From JACCZX01 sp963824935 (GTDB lineage: Bacteria > Pseudomonadota > Gammaproteobacteria > Burkholderiales > Burkholderiaceae_F): DNA of 64,000 bases. The stretch spans positions 124,001 to 188,000 of the forward strand of contig CAWGRF010000009.1 of the NCBI GenBank assembly GCA_963824935.1. The letters run 5' to 3'. Below, one piece after another: positions 1-9,280 of the stretch (its first letter is position 1; each line of letters opens with the position of its first letter). The position numbers and the translations under genes were made by a program. Below the pieces are notes generated by a model that saw only the letters and a list, made by a program, of their open reading frames with translations, was not told the DNA's origin and did not search any database.

Positions 1-1201
1 GCACCGTTGCGCCGGCATCCAGCGGCCGCAGCACTAGCGGTCCAAAGGTCCCATCCGCGGTGCGGCGCAAAACGCCCTCAAAGGCATCGGGAAACAGCCG
101 GGAGTCGGCAATGCGGACCGAAGCGAATCGGATTGTCGAAATCTTGCTGGGTAGCTCGCGGGCGCCTCCGGGCAAAGCACGGACGATGTACGCCGCTTGG
201 TGCGGCGTCACCGCCATCGGAGCGATCAATGCTTCGCTCCACACCCAGTTTCCGCCGCGCACGGCGCTCCACAGGTCTTTCCAATTGATCAGCAGAGATA
301 TTTCGTCTGCCTTGAACTGCCCGCCGACGTCGACACCGCGCACGGTCAACCGGGGAGTCGGCGAAAAGCTGAACTCGGTATCGGCCACGCGCACGGGCCG
401 CTTAAACACGGCCGTCAGCCGCTCGCCCACGCGCGACGCCGAAAGCTCTTCGCGCAATGGCGCCAGCGTCGCGTAGACGCCGGCTGCAATGACCGCGATC
501 ACCGCGATCATCAGCAACCTTTTCATCCATAGGCGAAGCAGTTCACGCCGCCGTCCGTCCGAATACTCGACGGCCTCGGCGCGATCGCGTTCTTCCTGCA
601 GATCGAGCCGGTCGGGCACATTGACGGTTGTGATGGCCCACTGAGTCGACGTGCTGTCCAGGTCGTAGTCGCTGGTGCTGCGCCCGCGCTTCTTCGACCG
701 TTTGTGTGAGCGCCCACTGTCGGCGCGACGCTTCGCAACATGCGGTGTCTGGGGCGCCCGATGAGCACCAACCCCACCCATGATGGTCGCTTCGCGCGCC
801 AGCTGCGCCGCCGCCTGCTCGATGCTCGCCCGCACCATTTCGGCCGCGACCGCTTCTTCGGAGTCGCCGAAGACGGTAATCGGATCAAGGTCGGTCTGTT
901 CGAGAAAATGGGCGACCGCCTCGGGCTCGAGCGGAGCCGGAGCAGGCGTTGACCCGTTGCCCTTGCTGGCGTCGTAGCTCATTGGCTCGACCAGGCTCGC
1001 ATCCTGCAGCTTGCGCAACGCGCGCTCGATGCGCTCGTCGTTCAGACTGGGAAGCCGCGTTTTTAAGCCGGCAACGTTAAGCCGGCCGTCGAGCAGAATC
1101 AGGATCAGCCGTTCACTCTGCGTGAACTGGTGCGATTTCTCATAGACCTCGCGCACACCGCGATCGGTGCGTCGATACATCATCGAGACGTTTAACGCCA
1201 T
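1..1201 (-). CDS. AsmA-like membrane protein with N-terminal winged-helix-like region (partial, runs off the left edge)
   Basis: Reading leftwards from an ATG at 1201, one frame stays open for 400 codons to the window edge, so the C-terminus is missing. Residues 1-75 are charged and helical and look like a small winged-helix domain (FTQSERLILILLDG, then LNDERIERALRKLQDASLVE). Residues 145-180 are a basic linker. Residues 228-248 form one strongly hydrophobic membrane segment. Residues 255-400 resemble the start of AsmA-type periplasmic proteins (GERLTAVFKRPVRVADTEF, PTPRLTVRGVDVG). The predicted topology is a cytoplasmic N-terminus and a periplasmic C-terminus. AsmA-family proteins are linked to outer-membrane assembly and lipid transport; a link here is inference. 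The open frame is certain, the family assignment moderate. Confidence 0.7.
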   Translation of the reverse strand, partial: MALNVSMMYRRTDRGVREVYEKSHQFTQSERLILILLDGRLNVAGLKTRLPSLNDERIERALRKLQDASLVEPMSYDASKGNGSTPAPAPLEPEAVAHFLEQTDLDPITVFGDSEEAVAAEMVRASIEQAAAQLAREATIMGGVGAHRAPQTPHVAKRRADSGRSHKRSKKRGRSTSDYDLDSTSTQWAITTVNVPDRLDLQEERDRAEAVEYSDGRRRELLRLWMKRLLMIAVIAVIAAGVYATLAPLREELSASRVGERLTAVFKRPVRVADTEFSFSPTPRLTVRGVDVGGQFKADEISLLINWKDLWSAVRGGNWVWSEALIAPMAVTPHQAAYIVRALPGGARELPSKISTIRFASVRIADSRLFPDAFEGVLRRTADGTFGPLVLRPLDAGATV

Positions 1202-1418
1202 GCGTTCAGCGGTGCGCGAAAGGAGGGTTGCTCGAGCAAGAGCCCGGGTCAATCGATTGTATCGACGAAGATATAGCCTTTACAGACTCCGTTTAGCCGA
1301 TAAGAGGCGATAACGTCCTGCTTGCTGATTGCTTATCGCCGCGAGATCGGCTTGTTACTGGGCGGAACCCCAGCACGCAATCGCGCTATCGCGCCCACAG
1401 ACAGCGCAGAAGCGTGGG
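1202..1418. other. Intergenic region between livM and the AsmA-like gene
   Basis: About 217 bases without a supported gene. It should carry the promoter of the leftward AsmA-like gene and the end of the liv transcript. I see no clear intrinsic terminator. Confidence 0.4.
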
Positions 1419-2418
1419 TTAGGCAGCGGCAGCGGGCGTGCGTCGCCGCGACCACCACGCCTGAAACTCTCCGACCAATCCGCGCCGAAACGCCATCACG
1501 CAGATGACGAAGATCAAGCCGGTCACGATCGTGACCGCTTCGCCGAGCCCATTGAACCACTCGATGCCGGTCGTGCGGCCGAGGAACGCGCCGATGTCGC
1601 CGACTTTGTTTTCGAGCGCGACGATGATGAATGCACCGAGGATCGGTCCGAGCATCGTTCCCATTCCTCCGACCAATACCATCAGGATCACCAGACCCGA
1701 TGTGGTCCAGTGCGCATCGCTCAGAGTGGCGAAGCCGAGTACCAGTGTCTTGCTCGAGCCCGCTAGGCCGGCCAGCGCAGCCGACAACACAAAGGCGAGC
1801 AGCTTGAAACGGCCCACGTTGTAGCCGAGCGATATTGCGCGCGCTTCGTTTTCGCGAATCGCTTTCAACACCTGGCCGAACGGCGAGTGCACGGTTCTGT
1901 AGATCAGCAAGAACGACAGCACGAAGATGCCGAGGACTGACGTAGTACAGCGTCAGGTCATCTGGCTCAGGTCGATAAAGCCGAGCAAGGTGCCGCGTGG
2001 CACGCTCTGCAACCCGTCTTCGCCGCCGGTAAACGGCGCTTGCAGAAAGAAGAAATAAAGCATCTGCGCCAACGCCAGCGTGATCATTGAAAAGTAGATG
2101 CCGCTGCGCCGGATCGCCAGCGCGCCCATCACGAAACCAAGGGCGGCACCTGCCAGCGTTCCGACCAGCAATCCGACTTCGGTTGGCACACCCCACACTT
2201 TCAATGCGTGGCCTGCGGCGTACGCGGCGACTCCGAGAAACGCCGCATGGCCGAACGACAGCAACCCGGTGTAGCCGATCAGCAGATTGAACGCGCAGGC
2301 AAACAGCGCGAAGCACATCACCTTCATCACGAACACCGGATATGCACCGAGCAGCCGGCAGCAACGCAACCAGCACTAGCAGCGCAAGGAGGATGGTGAA
2401 CTCTCTGGTCAGCTTCAC
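1419..2418 (-). CDS. livM: Branched-chain amino acid ABC transporter permease LivM (two frameshifts)
   Basis: Inner-membrane permease subunit of a Liv-type importer. The start at 2418 follows the livH stop directly. The N-terminus MKLTREFTILLALLVL continues after a frame change near 2365 into a segment with the family signature YTGLLSFGHAAFLGVAAYAA. After another change near 1940 it continues into the C-terminal half (FGQVLKAIRENEARAISLGY, VGGMGTMLGPILGAFI). Multiple membrane segments are evident and the total of about 333 codons is normal for LivM. The order and continuity of the homologous pieces argue for small indels rather than real gene decay, but a pseudogene cannot be excluded. Confidence 0.8.
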
Positions 2419-3305
2419 CTACTTCTCCTTGCCGAATAAGCCCGCGGGACGTAGCAACAGCACGATCGCCATGATCACGAATACGACGGTGGCCGATGCC
2501 TCCGGATAAAAAACGCGAGTGAAGCCTTCGATCACGCCGAGGCCGAGCCCGGTGAGGATCGAACCCATGATCGAACCCATGCCGCCGATGACCACGACCG
2601 CAAACACGACGATGATCAAGTTGCTTCCCATCAACGGCTGCACCTGCAGATATCGGCGCCGCGAGCACGCCGGCAAAAGCGGCGAGCGCAACACCGAAGC
2701 CGTAGGTCAAGGTCACCATCAAGGGCACATTGACGCCAAACGCTTCGGTCAGCTTGGCGTTTTCGGTACCGGCGCGCAGCAACGCGCCGAGCTTGGTGCG
2801 CTCGATCACATACCAGGTGCCAAAGCAAACGATCAGTGAAGCGAGCGACGACCCACGCTCGATAATTGGGCAAGATCATGAAGCCCAGATTGCGCGCGCC
2901 GGTCAGCTGCTCCGGAACGCTGTACTGCAACCCCGATACGCCGTAGAACGAGCGGAAAAATCCTTCGATCAGCAGGGTCAAGCCAAAGGTCAGCAGCAGG
3001 CCGTACAAGTGATCGAGCTTGTACAAATGCCGCAGCAGCAACCGCTCGATGATGACGCCAAAGACGCCGACCAGCAGCGGCGCCACCACCAGCATCACCC
3101 AGTAGTTGAGCCCGAAGTACGTCAGGCCCATCCAAGCGAACATCGCGCCCATCATGTAGAGCGCGCCGTGCGCAAAATTAATCACATTCAGCAATCCGAA
3201 GATCACCGCCAACCCGAGCGACAGAATCGCGTAAAACGAGCCGTTGACGAGCCCGAGCAACAGCTGGCTCAACAACGCTGGCAGCGAAATGCCGAAAAGC
3301 TCCAT
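2419..3305 (-). CDS. livH: Branched-chain amino acid ABC transporter permease LivH (two frameshifts)
   Basis: Second permease of the Liv importer. It starts MELFGISLPALLSQLLLGL and has the typical LivH segment FGLLNVINFAHGALYMMGA. The frame changes near 2845, where the next piece reads IERTKLGALLRAGTENAKLT and GVNVPLMVTLTYGFGVALAA. It changes again near 2660 into FAVVVIGGMGSIMGSILTGL and the C-terminus RPAGLFGKEK. The total length of about 295 codons matches LivH. The stop abuts the livM start, which implies translational coupling. The breaks look like single-base errors because every expected part of the protein is present and in order. Confidence 0.8.
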
Positions 3306-3312
3306 GGACTAG

Positions 3313-3340
3313 AAAAGCCGGGCGGCATGCACCGCCCGGC
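3313..3340 (-). terminator. Hairpin between livJ and livH, possible attenuator
   Basis: A perfect 9-bp stem (GCCGGGCGG / CCGCCCGGC, positions 3317-3325 and 3332-3340) with a 6-nt loop. In the leftward direction it is followed by TTTTCT. It lies 18 bases after the livJ stop and just before livH. A partial terminator here would give more binding protein than permease, as is common in ABC importer operons. Confidence 0.7.
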
Positions 3341-3357
3341 AACACGGCTTTTACTTT

Positions 3358-4569
3358 TTAGTTACCAACGAGCACTTCGAATTTGCGAGCGACTGATACG
3401 CCTGTTCGCCCGGGAATCGTCTGTGCGACCTTGAAATAGTCCCACGGCTCTTTTGACTCGGCCGGTGTTTTCACCTGCATCAGATACATCTCGTGAACCA
3501 TGCGACCGTCGGGACGGATATAGCCGCCCTTGGCAAACATATCGTTGATCTTCTGCTTTTTCAGCTGCGCCATCACCGCATCGGCATCGTCGGTGCCGGC
3601 GGCCTTGACGGCGGTCAGGTACTGCAGGGTCGCTGAGTAATTTCCCGCCTGAATCATCGACGGCATGCGCTTGAACTTGTCGAAGAACTTGCGCGCCCAC
3701 GCGCGCGATTCGGGCGACTGGTTCCAGTACCAGCCGTCGGTCAGGTACATACCCTGCGTGGTCGGCAAGCCGAGCGCATGGATGTCGTTGATGAACATCA
3801 GCAGGCCGGCGAGCTTCATATTCTTCGTAATACCGAACTCGTTGGCGGCCTTGATCGAGTTGATCGTGTCGCCGCCAGCGTTCGCCAGTCCCAGGATTTG
3901 CGCCTTGCTGTTCTGCGCCTGCAGCAGGAACGACGAAAAATCCGATGCCGACAGCGGATGACGCACCTGACCGACTACCGTGCCTCCCGCGCCTTCACTA
4001 CCTCGGCGGTGTCCTTTTCCAACGAGTGGCCGAATGCGTAATCAGCGGTCAGGAAGAACCAGCTCTTGCCGCCGCTCTTGACCACCGCTGAGCCAGTGCC
4101 GTTGGCAAGCGCGATCGTGTCATACGTGTAGTGCACGATATACGGCGAGCAATCCTCGTTGGTCAGACGCGACGTCGCAGCGCCGGAGACGATGATAGGT
4201 CTCTTCTTCTCGGTCGCGACCTTGGCCGCCGCCAACTGCGCTGCCGAGTTGGTGCCACCGATGATCATGTCGGCGCCGGCCTGGTCGATCCACTCGCGGA
4301 CCTTGGACGACGAAATGTCCGCCTTGTTCTGATGATCGGCCGACAAGCACTTCGATTTTCTTGCCGGGAAATTCCTTCTGCATATCGGCGATCGCCATGC
4401 GAATCGCCTCCACACCGGCGGGTCCGTCCAGGTCCGAGTACAGCGACGACAGATCGGTGATAAAGCCAATCGTGATCTTGTCACCGGAAAGTTTCTGTGC
4501 ACTCGCTGCCGACATGCCGAATGCCAAGCCACACGCTGCGAGCGCGGCACATACTTTGTTCAGTTTCAT
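3358..4569 (-). CDS. livJ: Branched-chain amino acid ABC transporter substrate-binding protein (two frameshifts)
   Basis: Periplasmic Leu/Ile/Val-type binding protein. The start at 4569 is preceded by AAGGAGACGTA and gives a clear Sec signal peptide (MKLNKVCAALAACGLAFGMS, then AASAQ). The mature protein begins with the family-typical KITIGFITDLSSLYSDLDG. The frame changes near 4335, after GKKIEVL, and near 3970, after the segment DYAFGHSLEKDTAEVVKA. The last part includes ILGLANAGGDTINSIKAANE and ends with KFEVLVGN. Total length is 404 codons including the stop, normal for the family. The substrate may be another small amide or aromatic acid, since such proteins are diverse. Both breaks look like small indels. 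Confidence 0.82.
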
Positions 4570-4609
4570 TACGTCTCCTTCGTTACATCCCGATTCAACG
4601 GTGTGTTGG

Positions 4610-5323
4610 TCAAACTCCAAGAAGCTCGTGCAACGTCGCCTCTTTCGCGCGCAACTGCGCTGCGGCGAATGATTCGACGATTGTTCCGTGCTCCATGACA
4701 TAAAAACGGTCGGCCAGCGGTGCCGCAAAGCGGAAATTCTGTTCGACCATCACAATGGTGTAGCCCTTGGCTTTCAGAGTACGGATCATCTCCGCGAGCT
4801 TGTTGACGATGACCGGCGCCAAGCCCTCTGAAATCTCGTCCAGCAGCAGCAGAGTGCGCACCGGTGCGCAGTATGCGCGCCACTGCCAGCATCTGCTGTT
4901 CGCCACCGGATAGTCGCGAGCCTTGCGACTTCGCACGTTCCTTCAAGATTCGGGAACATCGCGTAGATCTCGTCCACGCTCATGCCGCCATTGCCGCTGG
5001 CTCCAACGCGCGGCGGCAGCATCAGGTTTTCCTCGCACGACAGGCTGGCGAAGATGCCGCGCTCCTCCGGGCAGTAGCCGATTCCCAGATGCGCGATCCG
5101 GTACGTGCGCAGTGCGATCGTCTCGGTGCCGTCGACTCGAATCGAGCCCTTGCGCGCTCCAGTCAGGCCGAGAATCGCAGCGCATCGTCGTGGTGCGCCC
5201 GGCGCCGTTGCGCCCGAGCAAGGTCACGACTTCGCCCTTGCCGACGTGCAAATCGACGCCGTGAAGGATGTGCGATTCGCCATACCAGGCGTGCAGATTC
5301 TTGATTTCGAGTGCTTCGGCCAT
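4610..5323 (-). CDS. livF: Branched-chain amino acid ABC transporter ATP-binding protein LivF (several frameshifts)
   Basis: Cytoplasmic ATPase subunit. It starts MAEALEIKNLHAWYGESHIL with a Walker A-like GRNGAGRTTTMR, where the usual Lys before the Thr run is read as Arg. At least three frame changes follow between about 5180 and 4870. The signature LSGGEQQMLAVARIL, the Walker B region LLLLDEISEGLAPVIV and the C-terminal VMVEQNFRFAAPLADRFYVM are all recognisable in successive frames. Length of about 238 codons is typical of LivF. The gene lies directly downstream of livG. The Arg in Walker A, if real, would be unusual and could impair nucleotide binding; a base-call error is more likely. Confidence 0.75.
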
Positions 5324-5335
5324 CGTCGTCAGGCC

Positions 5336-6119
5336 TCAGTGCCCGATGCCTTCGAGCTGCGCGTCGGCGGTGCCCATGTACGCCTCCTTGACGCCTGGAT
5401 CGTTCGACACCTGCTCGTACGGTCCCTCAGCCAGCATCGCTCCGCGTGCCAGCACGGTGATCCGGTCCGAAATGCCGGCCACGACGCTCATGTTGTGCTC
5501 GACCATCATCACGGTGCGACCGGCGGCAACGCGCTTGATCAAGCTCGGTGACGCGCGCCACGTCTTCGTGGCCCATGCCCTGCGTCGGTTCGTCGAGCAG
5601 CATCAATTCGGGCTCAGTCGCCAACGTCGTCGCGATTTCGAGCGCGCGCTTGCGGCCATACGGAAGTGAGACGGTTTCGACATGTGCGAACGAACCGAGA
5701 TCGACTTGGTTCAGCAGGTCAAGCGCGCGCGCATTCATCGAGTGCGAGCACTCTTTTCGCTGCGCCAGAAGCGGAATGACAGATCGGTCGCTCGCTGCAG
5801 AGCGATTCGCACGTTTTCCAGCACCGTCAGATGCGGGAACACCGACGAGATCTGAAACGAACGAACGATGCCGCGCCGTGCGACGTGAACCGGCGAGTCG
5901 CTGCGTGATGTCGGTGCCGTTAAAAAAAATCTGGCCGCGCGTCGGCGTCAGAAATTTGGTCAGCAGATTGAAGCACGTGGTCTTGCCCGCGCCGTTCGGT
6001 CCTATAAGCGCGTGAATCGTTCCGCGCTGGACTTTTAGATTGACGTTATCGACCGCGACAAAACCCTTGAACTCCTTAGTCAGGCCGCGGGTTTCGAGAA
6101 TGACGTCGGTGGCAGCCAT
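5336..6119 (-). CDS. livG: Branched-chain amino acid ABC transporter ATP-binding protein LivG (frameshifted)
   Basis: First gene of the liv operon. Residues 1-75 are in one frame and include Walker A GPNGAGKTTCFNLLT. The frame changes near 5885 and again near 5770. The middle contains SLPYGRKRALEIATTLATEP in place of the LSGGQ-type signature, and Walker B LMLLDEPTQGMGHEDV. A last change near 5540 leads to the C-terminus IKRVAAGRTVMMVEHNMSVV and GISDRITVLARGAMLAEGP. The length of about 261 codons is normal for LivG. The LivG-type C-terminal extension distinguishes it from LivF. Breaks are probably small indels. Confidence 0.78.
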
Positions 6120-6222
6120 CGGGGAGCGCCAGTATCTTCAAAAAGCAAACGAGTTGCAAGGCGAGCGATCCCCGAGCTTTCACCCGGTAGCCTGAGCACA
6201 ATCCGTTAACGCGCGAGCGCTA

Positions 6223-8085
6223 TCAATGCTCGTCCAACTTCCGCTCGAAGCTCTGCTTGGTTTGCTCAAGCGCACGCGGTAGTCGGCCTGCAAGCTTGCT
6301 GAACAACTCTGCGTGCATCTGCAGCTCAGCACGCCAGTCATCCACGTCGATGGAGGTGATCTGGTCAAACTTCGCCTGCGGGAAGTCAAGACCTTCCCAC
6401 TTGACGTCGTGATAGCGCGGAGAGACGCCGAACACATGCTCGCTGCCCTCGGCTGCGCCGTCGACGCGGTCGACGATCCACTTCAGCACGCGCATGTTTT
6501 CACCAAAGCCAGGCCATACAAATTTGCCGGCTTCGTCGGTGCGAAACCAATTCACCGTAAAAATCTTCGGCAACGTCGCGCCTGCGGCTGCGAGCTTTGC
6601 GCCCAGCGCAAGCCAATGTGCAAAGTAGTCGCCCATGTTGTAGCCACAGAACGGCAGCATTGCGAACGGGTCGCGGCGTAGCACGCCCTGCGCGCCGGCT
6701 TGCGCGGCCGTGGTTTCCGAGCCCATCGTTGCGGCCATGTAGACGCCTTCGGCCCAGTCGCGCGCTTCGGTTACGAGTGGAACGGTGGTCGAGCGGCGGC
6801 CGCCGAACAAGAACGCATCGATCGGCACACCCTGCGGATTCTCCCAATCGTCGTCGATCGCCGGACACTGCGCCGCTGGCACCGTAAAGCGCGCGTTCGG
6901 ATGCGCCGCCTTGCGCCCCGCCTTGCCATCCTCGGGAGTCCAATCGTTGCCCCGCCAGTCGATCAGATGCGCCGGCGGCGCGCGCATCCCTTCCCACCAC
7001 ACATCGCCATCGTCAGTGGCCGCAACGTTGGTAAAGATGACGTCTTCACGCAAGGTCGCCATCGCATTTCGATTGGTCTTCTCGGATGTGCCCGGCGCGA
7101 CGCCGAAGAAACCCGCTTCAGGATTGATCGCATAAAGCCGCCCGTCGCTGCCGGGCTTGATCCACGCGATGTCCTCGCCCACCGTCGTAACGGTCCAGCC
7201 GGAAAACGCGGGAGGCGGAATCAGCATTGCAAAATTGGTCTTGCCACACGCCGACGGAAACGCGCCGGCGATGTGGTACTTCCGCCCTTCGGGCGAAGTA
7301 ACGCCCAGGATCAGCATGTGCTCGGCCAACCACCCCAGGCCGTTGGCGTGCGCGGCGTCGCGAGCCATCGTAGAAGCGATACGTAGCGCCAGGCACTTCT
7401 TGCCGAGCAATGCGTTGCCGCCGTAACCCGAACCGAACGACCAGATCTCGCGCGTCTGCGGAAAGTGCACGATGTATTTGGTCGGATTGCACGGCCACGC
7501 CACGTCTTTCTCGCCACGCTGCAACGGCTTGCCAACCGAATGCACGCACGGAACGAATTCACCACTTTCGCCGAGCGCGTCTATGACCGGTCGGCCCATG
7601 CGCGTCATGATTCGCATGTTGACGACCACATAGGCGCTATCGGAGATCTCGACACCGATCTGCGACAGGTGGCTGCCCAATGGCCCCATCGAAAACGGAA
7701 TGACGTACATCGTGCGGCCGCGCATCGAGCCGGCAAACAGCCCGTTCAATGTGGCGCGCATTTCTTCCGGCGCCACCCAGTTATTGGTTGGGCCGGCGTC
7801 CTCCTTGGTGTCGCTGCAGATGAAAGTGCGGTCTTCGACGCGCGCGACATCTGACGGATCGGATCGCGCGAGAAAGCTTCCGGGCCGCTTGGCCGCGTTC
7901 AGCCTGCGAAAGGTGCCCGCCGCAACGAGCTCGTCGCATAGGCGGTCGTATTCCTGCTGCGAACCGTCACACCAAACGACCCGCGCAGGCTGCGTCAGGC
8001 GCGCGATTTCGTCCACCCAGGATTTGAGCTTCTTGTTCTTGACGTACGACGGAGCGGTGACGGCTCCCGAAAGCACTGCGCTCAT
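6223..8085 (-). CDS. pckG: Phosphoenolpyruvate carboxykinase (GTP)
   Basis: Intact 620-residue enzyme that converts oxaloacetate and GTP to phosphoenolpyruvate, GDP and CO2, the entry point of gluconeogenesis. The kinase loop FPSACGKTNFAMLIPP, with the reactive Cys near residue 280, is the hallmark of the GTP-dependent family. Conserved FSMGPLGSHLSQIGVEISDS and FGSGYGGNALLGKKC segments are also present. Length matches the roughly 600-residue family norm. The ATG at 8085 is preceded by an AGGAGA ribosome-binding site. It is transcribed alone between the cspA-like gene and the liv operon. No defects are visible. Confidence 0.96.
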   Translation of the reverse strand: MSAVLSGAVTAPSYVKNKKLKSWVDEIARLTQPARVVWCDGSQQEYDRLCDELVAAGTFRRLNAAKRPGSFLARSDPSDVARVEDRTFICSDTKEDAGPTNNWVAPEEMRATLNGLFAGSMRGRTMYVIPFSMGPLGSHLSQIGVEISDSAYVVVNMRIMTRMGRPVIDALGESGEFVPCVHSVGKPLQRGEKDVAWPCNPTKYIVHFPQTREIWSFGSGYGGNALLGKKCLALRIASTMARDAAHANGLGWLAEHMLILGVTSPEGRKYHIAGAFPSACGKTNFAMLIPPPAFSGWTVTTVGEDIAWIKPGSDGRLYAINPEAGFFGVAPGTSEKTNRNAMATLREDVIFTNVAATDDGDVWWEGMRAPPAHLIDWRGNDWTPEDGKAGRKAAHPNARFTVPAAQCPAIDDDWENPQGVPIDAFLFGGRRSTTVPLVTEARDWAEGVYMAATMGSETTAAQAGAQGVLRRDPFAMLPFCGYNMGDYFAHWLALGAKLAAAGATLPKIFTVNWFRTDEAGKFVWPGFGENMRVLKWIVDRVDGAAEGSEHVFGVSPRYHDVKWEGLDFPQAKFDQITSIDVDDWRAELQMHAELFSKLAGRLPRALEQTKQSFERKLDEH

Positions 8086-8230
8086 TACCTTTCTCCTGAA
8101 CCGTCGCTTCGTCGTCCGCGAGCGCTCAATGCGGTGGCAGACGCTGGGGCGGCGATTCTAGCCCGCCGGTTTCGGGGGTTTTGCGGCAGCGCGCAAGCGA
8201 GTCACGGGCGCCGGTGACTCAGTTGCGGGC

Positions 8231-8255
8231 AAAAAAAGGGCCCGCATCGCGGGCC
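8231..8255 (-). terminator. Intrinsic terminator after the cold-shock gene
   Basis: In the leftward direction a GGCCCGC-GAT-GCGGGCC hairpin (arms 8239-8245 and 8249-8255) is followed by C and seven Ts. It sits about 20 bases after the cold-shock gene stop and separates that gene from pckG. Confidence 0.85.
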
Positions 8256-8275
8256 ACGGAAATCCGCAGGAGCCT

Positions 8276-8482
8276 TTAACCCACGATGTCGATTTCGACC
8301 GCCTGCGGCCCTTTTTGCCCCTGCTGCACCTGATACTCGACGCGCTGGTTTTCCTTCAGCGTGCGAAACCCCTTGGCCTTGATACCGCTGTAGTGCGCAA
8401 ATAGGTCGGCGCCGCCATCGTCCGGCTTGATAAAGCCGAACCCCTTGGTTTCATTGAACCACTTCACTGTGCCTGTCGGCAT
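8276..8482 (-). CDS. Cold-shock domain protein (CspA family)
   Basis: A complete 68-residue single OB-fold protein. The nucleic-acid-binding motifs are visible: RNP1 as KGFGFIKP at residues 14-21 and an RNP2-like DLFAHYSGI at residues 26-34. Such proteins bind single-stranded RNA and DNA and act as RNA chaperones, either cold-induced or constitutive. A leader of up to about 200 bases separates it from the upstream gene, as is common in this family, and a strong terminator follows. Which paralogue this is cannot be told from one copy. Confidence 0.95.
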   Translation of the reverse strand: MPTGTVKWFNETKGFGFIKPDDGGADLFAHYSGIKAKGFRTLKENQRVEYQVQQGQKGPQAVEIDIVG

Positions 8483-8701
8483 TTAATCACTCCGAAGAAA
8501 CACGGGATGCGCCCGCGACGCGCAAGCGAAAGCTGTAGGGATTGCGAGGAGTACTGCGACAGGAGCGATGACGATATGTGCAGCCTCAAACAGCGGCTGG
8601 CATGTCTTGTCGAATTCATCGAACGATTGATGAAGCGAATCCTAGAGCGTTAGTCGACTGCGATTTGACGCTACACCAGCGGTCTCGAAAAAGCTAGGCA
8701 G

Positions 8702-9280
8702 CTAAACCAAATCACGGGGCCACGGCCGTGCCAGATCAGCCGGCAACAGCGAGTATTGCGCCGCATCGAAACGCGCTTCGCCATGCACGATGCCGTGCCG
8801 CGTAACGCCTTCAAAGCTGGCACCCGCACGCTCGGCCGCGCGGCGGCTCGGGGTGTTGTCGATTCGAATCCGAATTGATGCGCGCACCAGCTTGAGCTCG
8901 TTAAACGCAAACGCCGCAATAGCGCGGATCGCGGCGCTGGCGACGCCGCGGCCGCGCGCTTGCGCCCGTACCCAGTAGCCAAGCTCGGCCTCCCGCTTGC
9001 CATAGAGCAACACGTCGTGCAATCCGGCGCCACCGAGAAGCCGCCCGTCGGCCTTGCTTCTTATCAGCATCGGAAACGCGGTCTGATTGCTCCACATTCG
9101 ATCGGCTTCAGCAAACCAGCGCTCGACATCGGCCGCGCCATAGTCGGGGTGACACCATGGCATCCAGCGCATCAATGTCGCCTTTGATTCGAGGACGGCT
9201 TGCAGGAATTCGCCGGCATCGGGCCTGGCGGCGGCCACGAGCGGCGTCAACTCGAGCTCGGATTCAGGCCTGCCTTGCAC
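8702..9280 (-). CDS. GNAT-family N-acetyltransferase (RimJ/RimL type)
   Basis: A 192-residue protein with the acetyl-CoA-binding motif region GYWVRAQARGRGVASAAIRA (RxxGxG/A type) and the RimJ/RimL-like ending that contains NTPSRRAAERAGASFEG. It would transfer an acetyl group to an amine, perhaps a protein N-terminus or a small molecule; the substrate is unknown. The start at 9280 lies inside the end of the upstream AbrB-like gene (17-base overlap), so it is probably the last gene of the tct operon. No odd features are seen. Confidence 0.88.
   Translation of the reverse strand: MQGRPESELELTPLVAAARPDAGEFLQAVLESKATLMRWMPWCHPDYGAADVERWFAEADRMWSNQTAFPMLIRSKADGRLLGGAGLHDVLLYGKREAELGYWVRAQARGRGVASAAIRAIAAFAFNELKLVRASIRIRIDNTPSRRAAERAGASFEGVTRHGIVHGEARFDAAQYSLLPADLARPWPRDLV

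Noticed and set aside
2562..2583. Short tandem repeat GATCGAACCCAT in livH
   Set aside because: It encodes the conserved GSIMGSI segment of the permease and is not a separate element.
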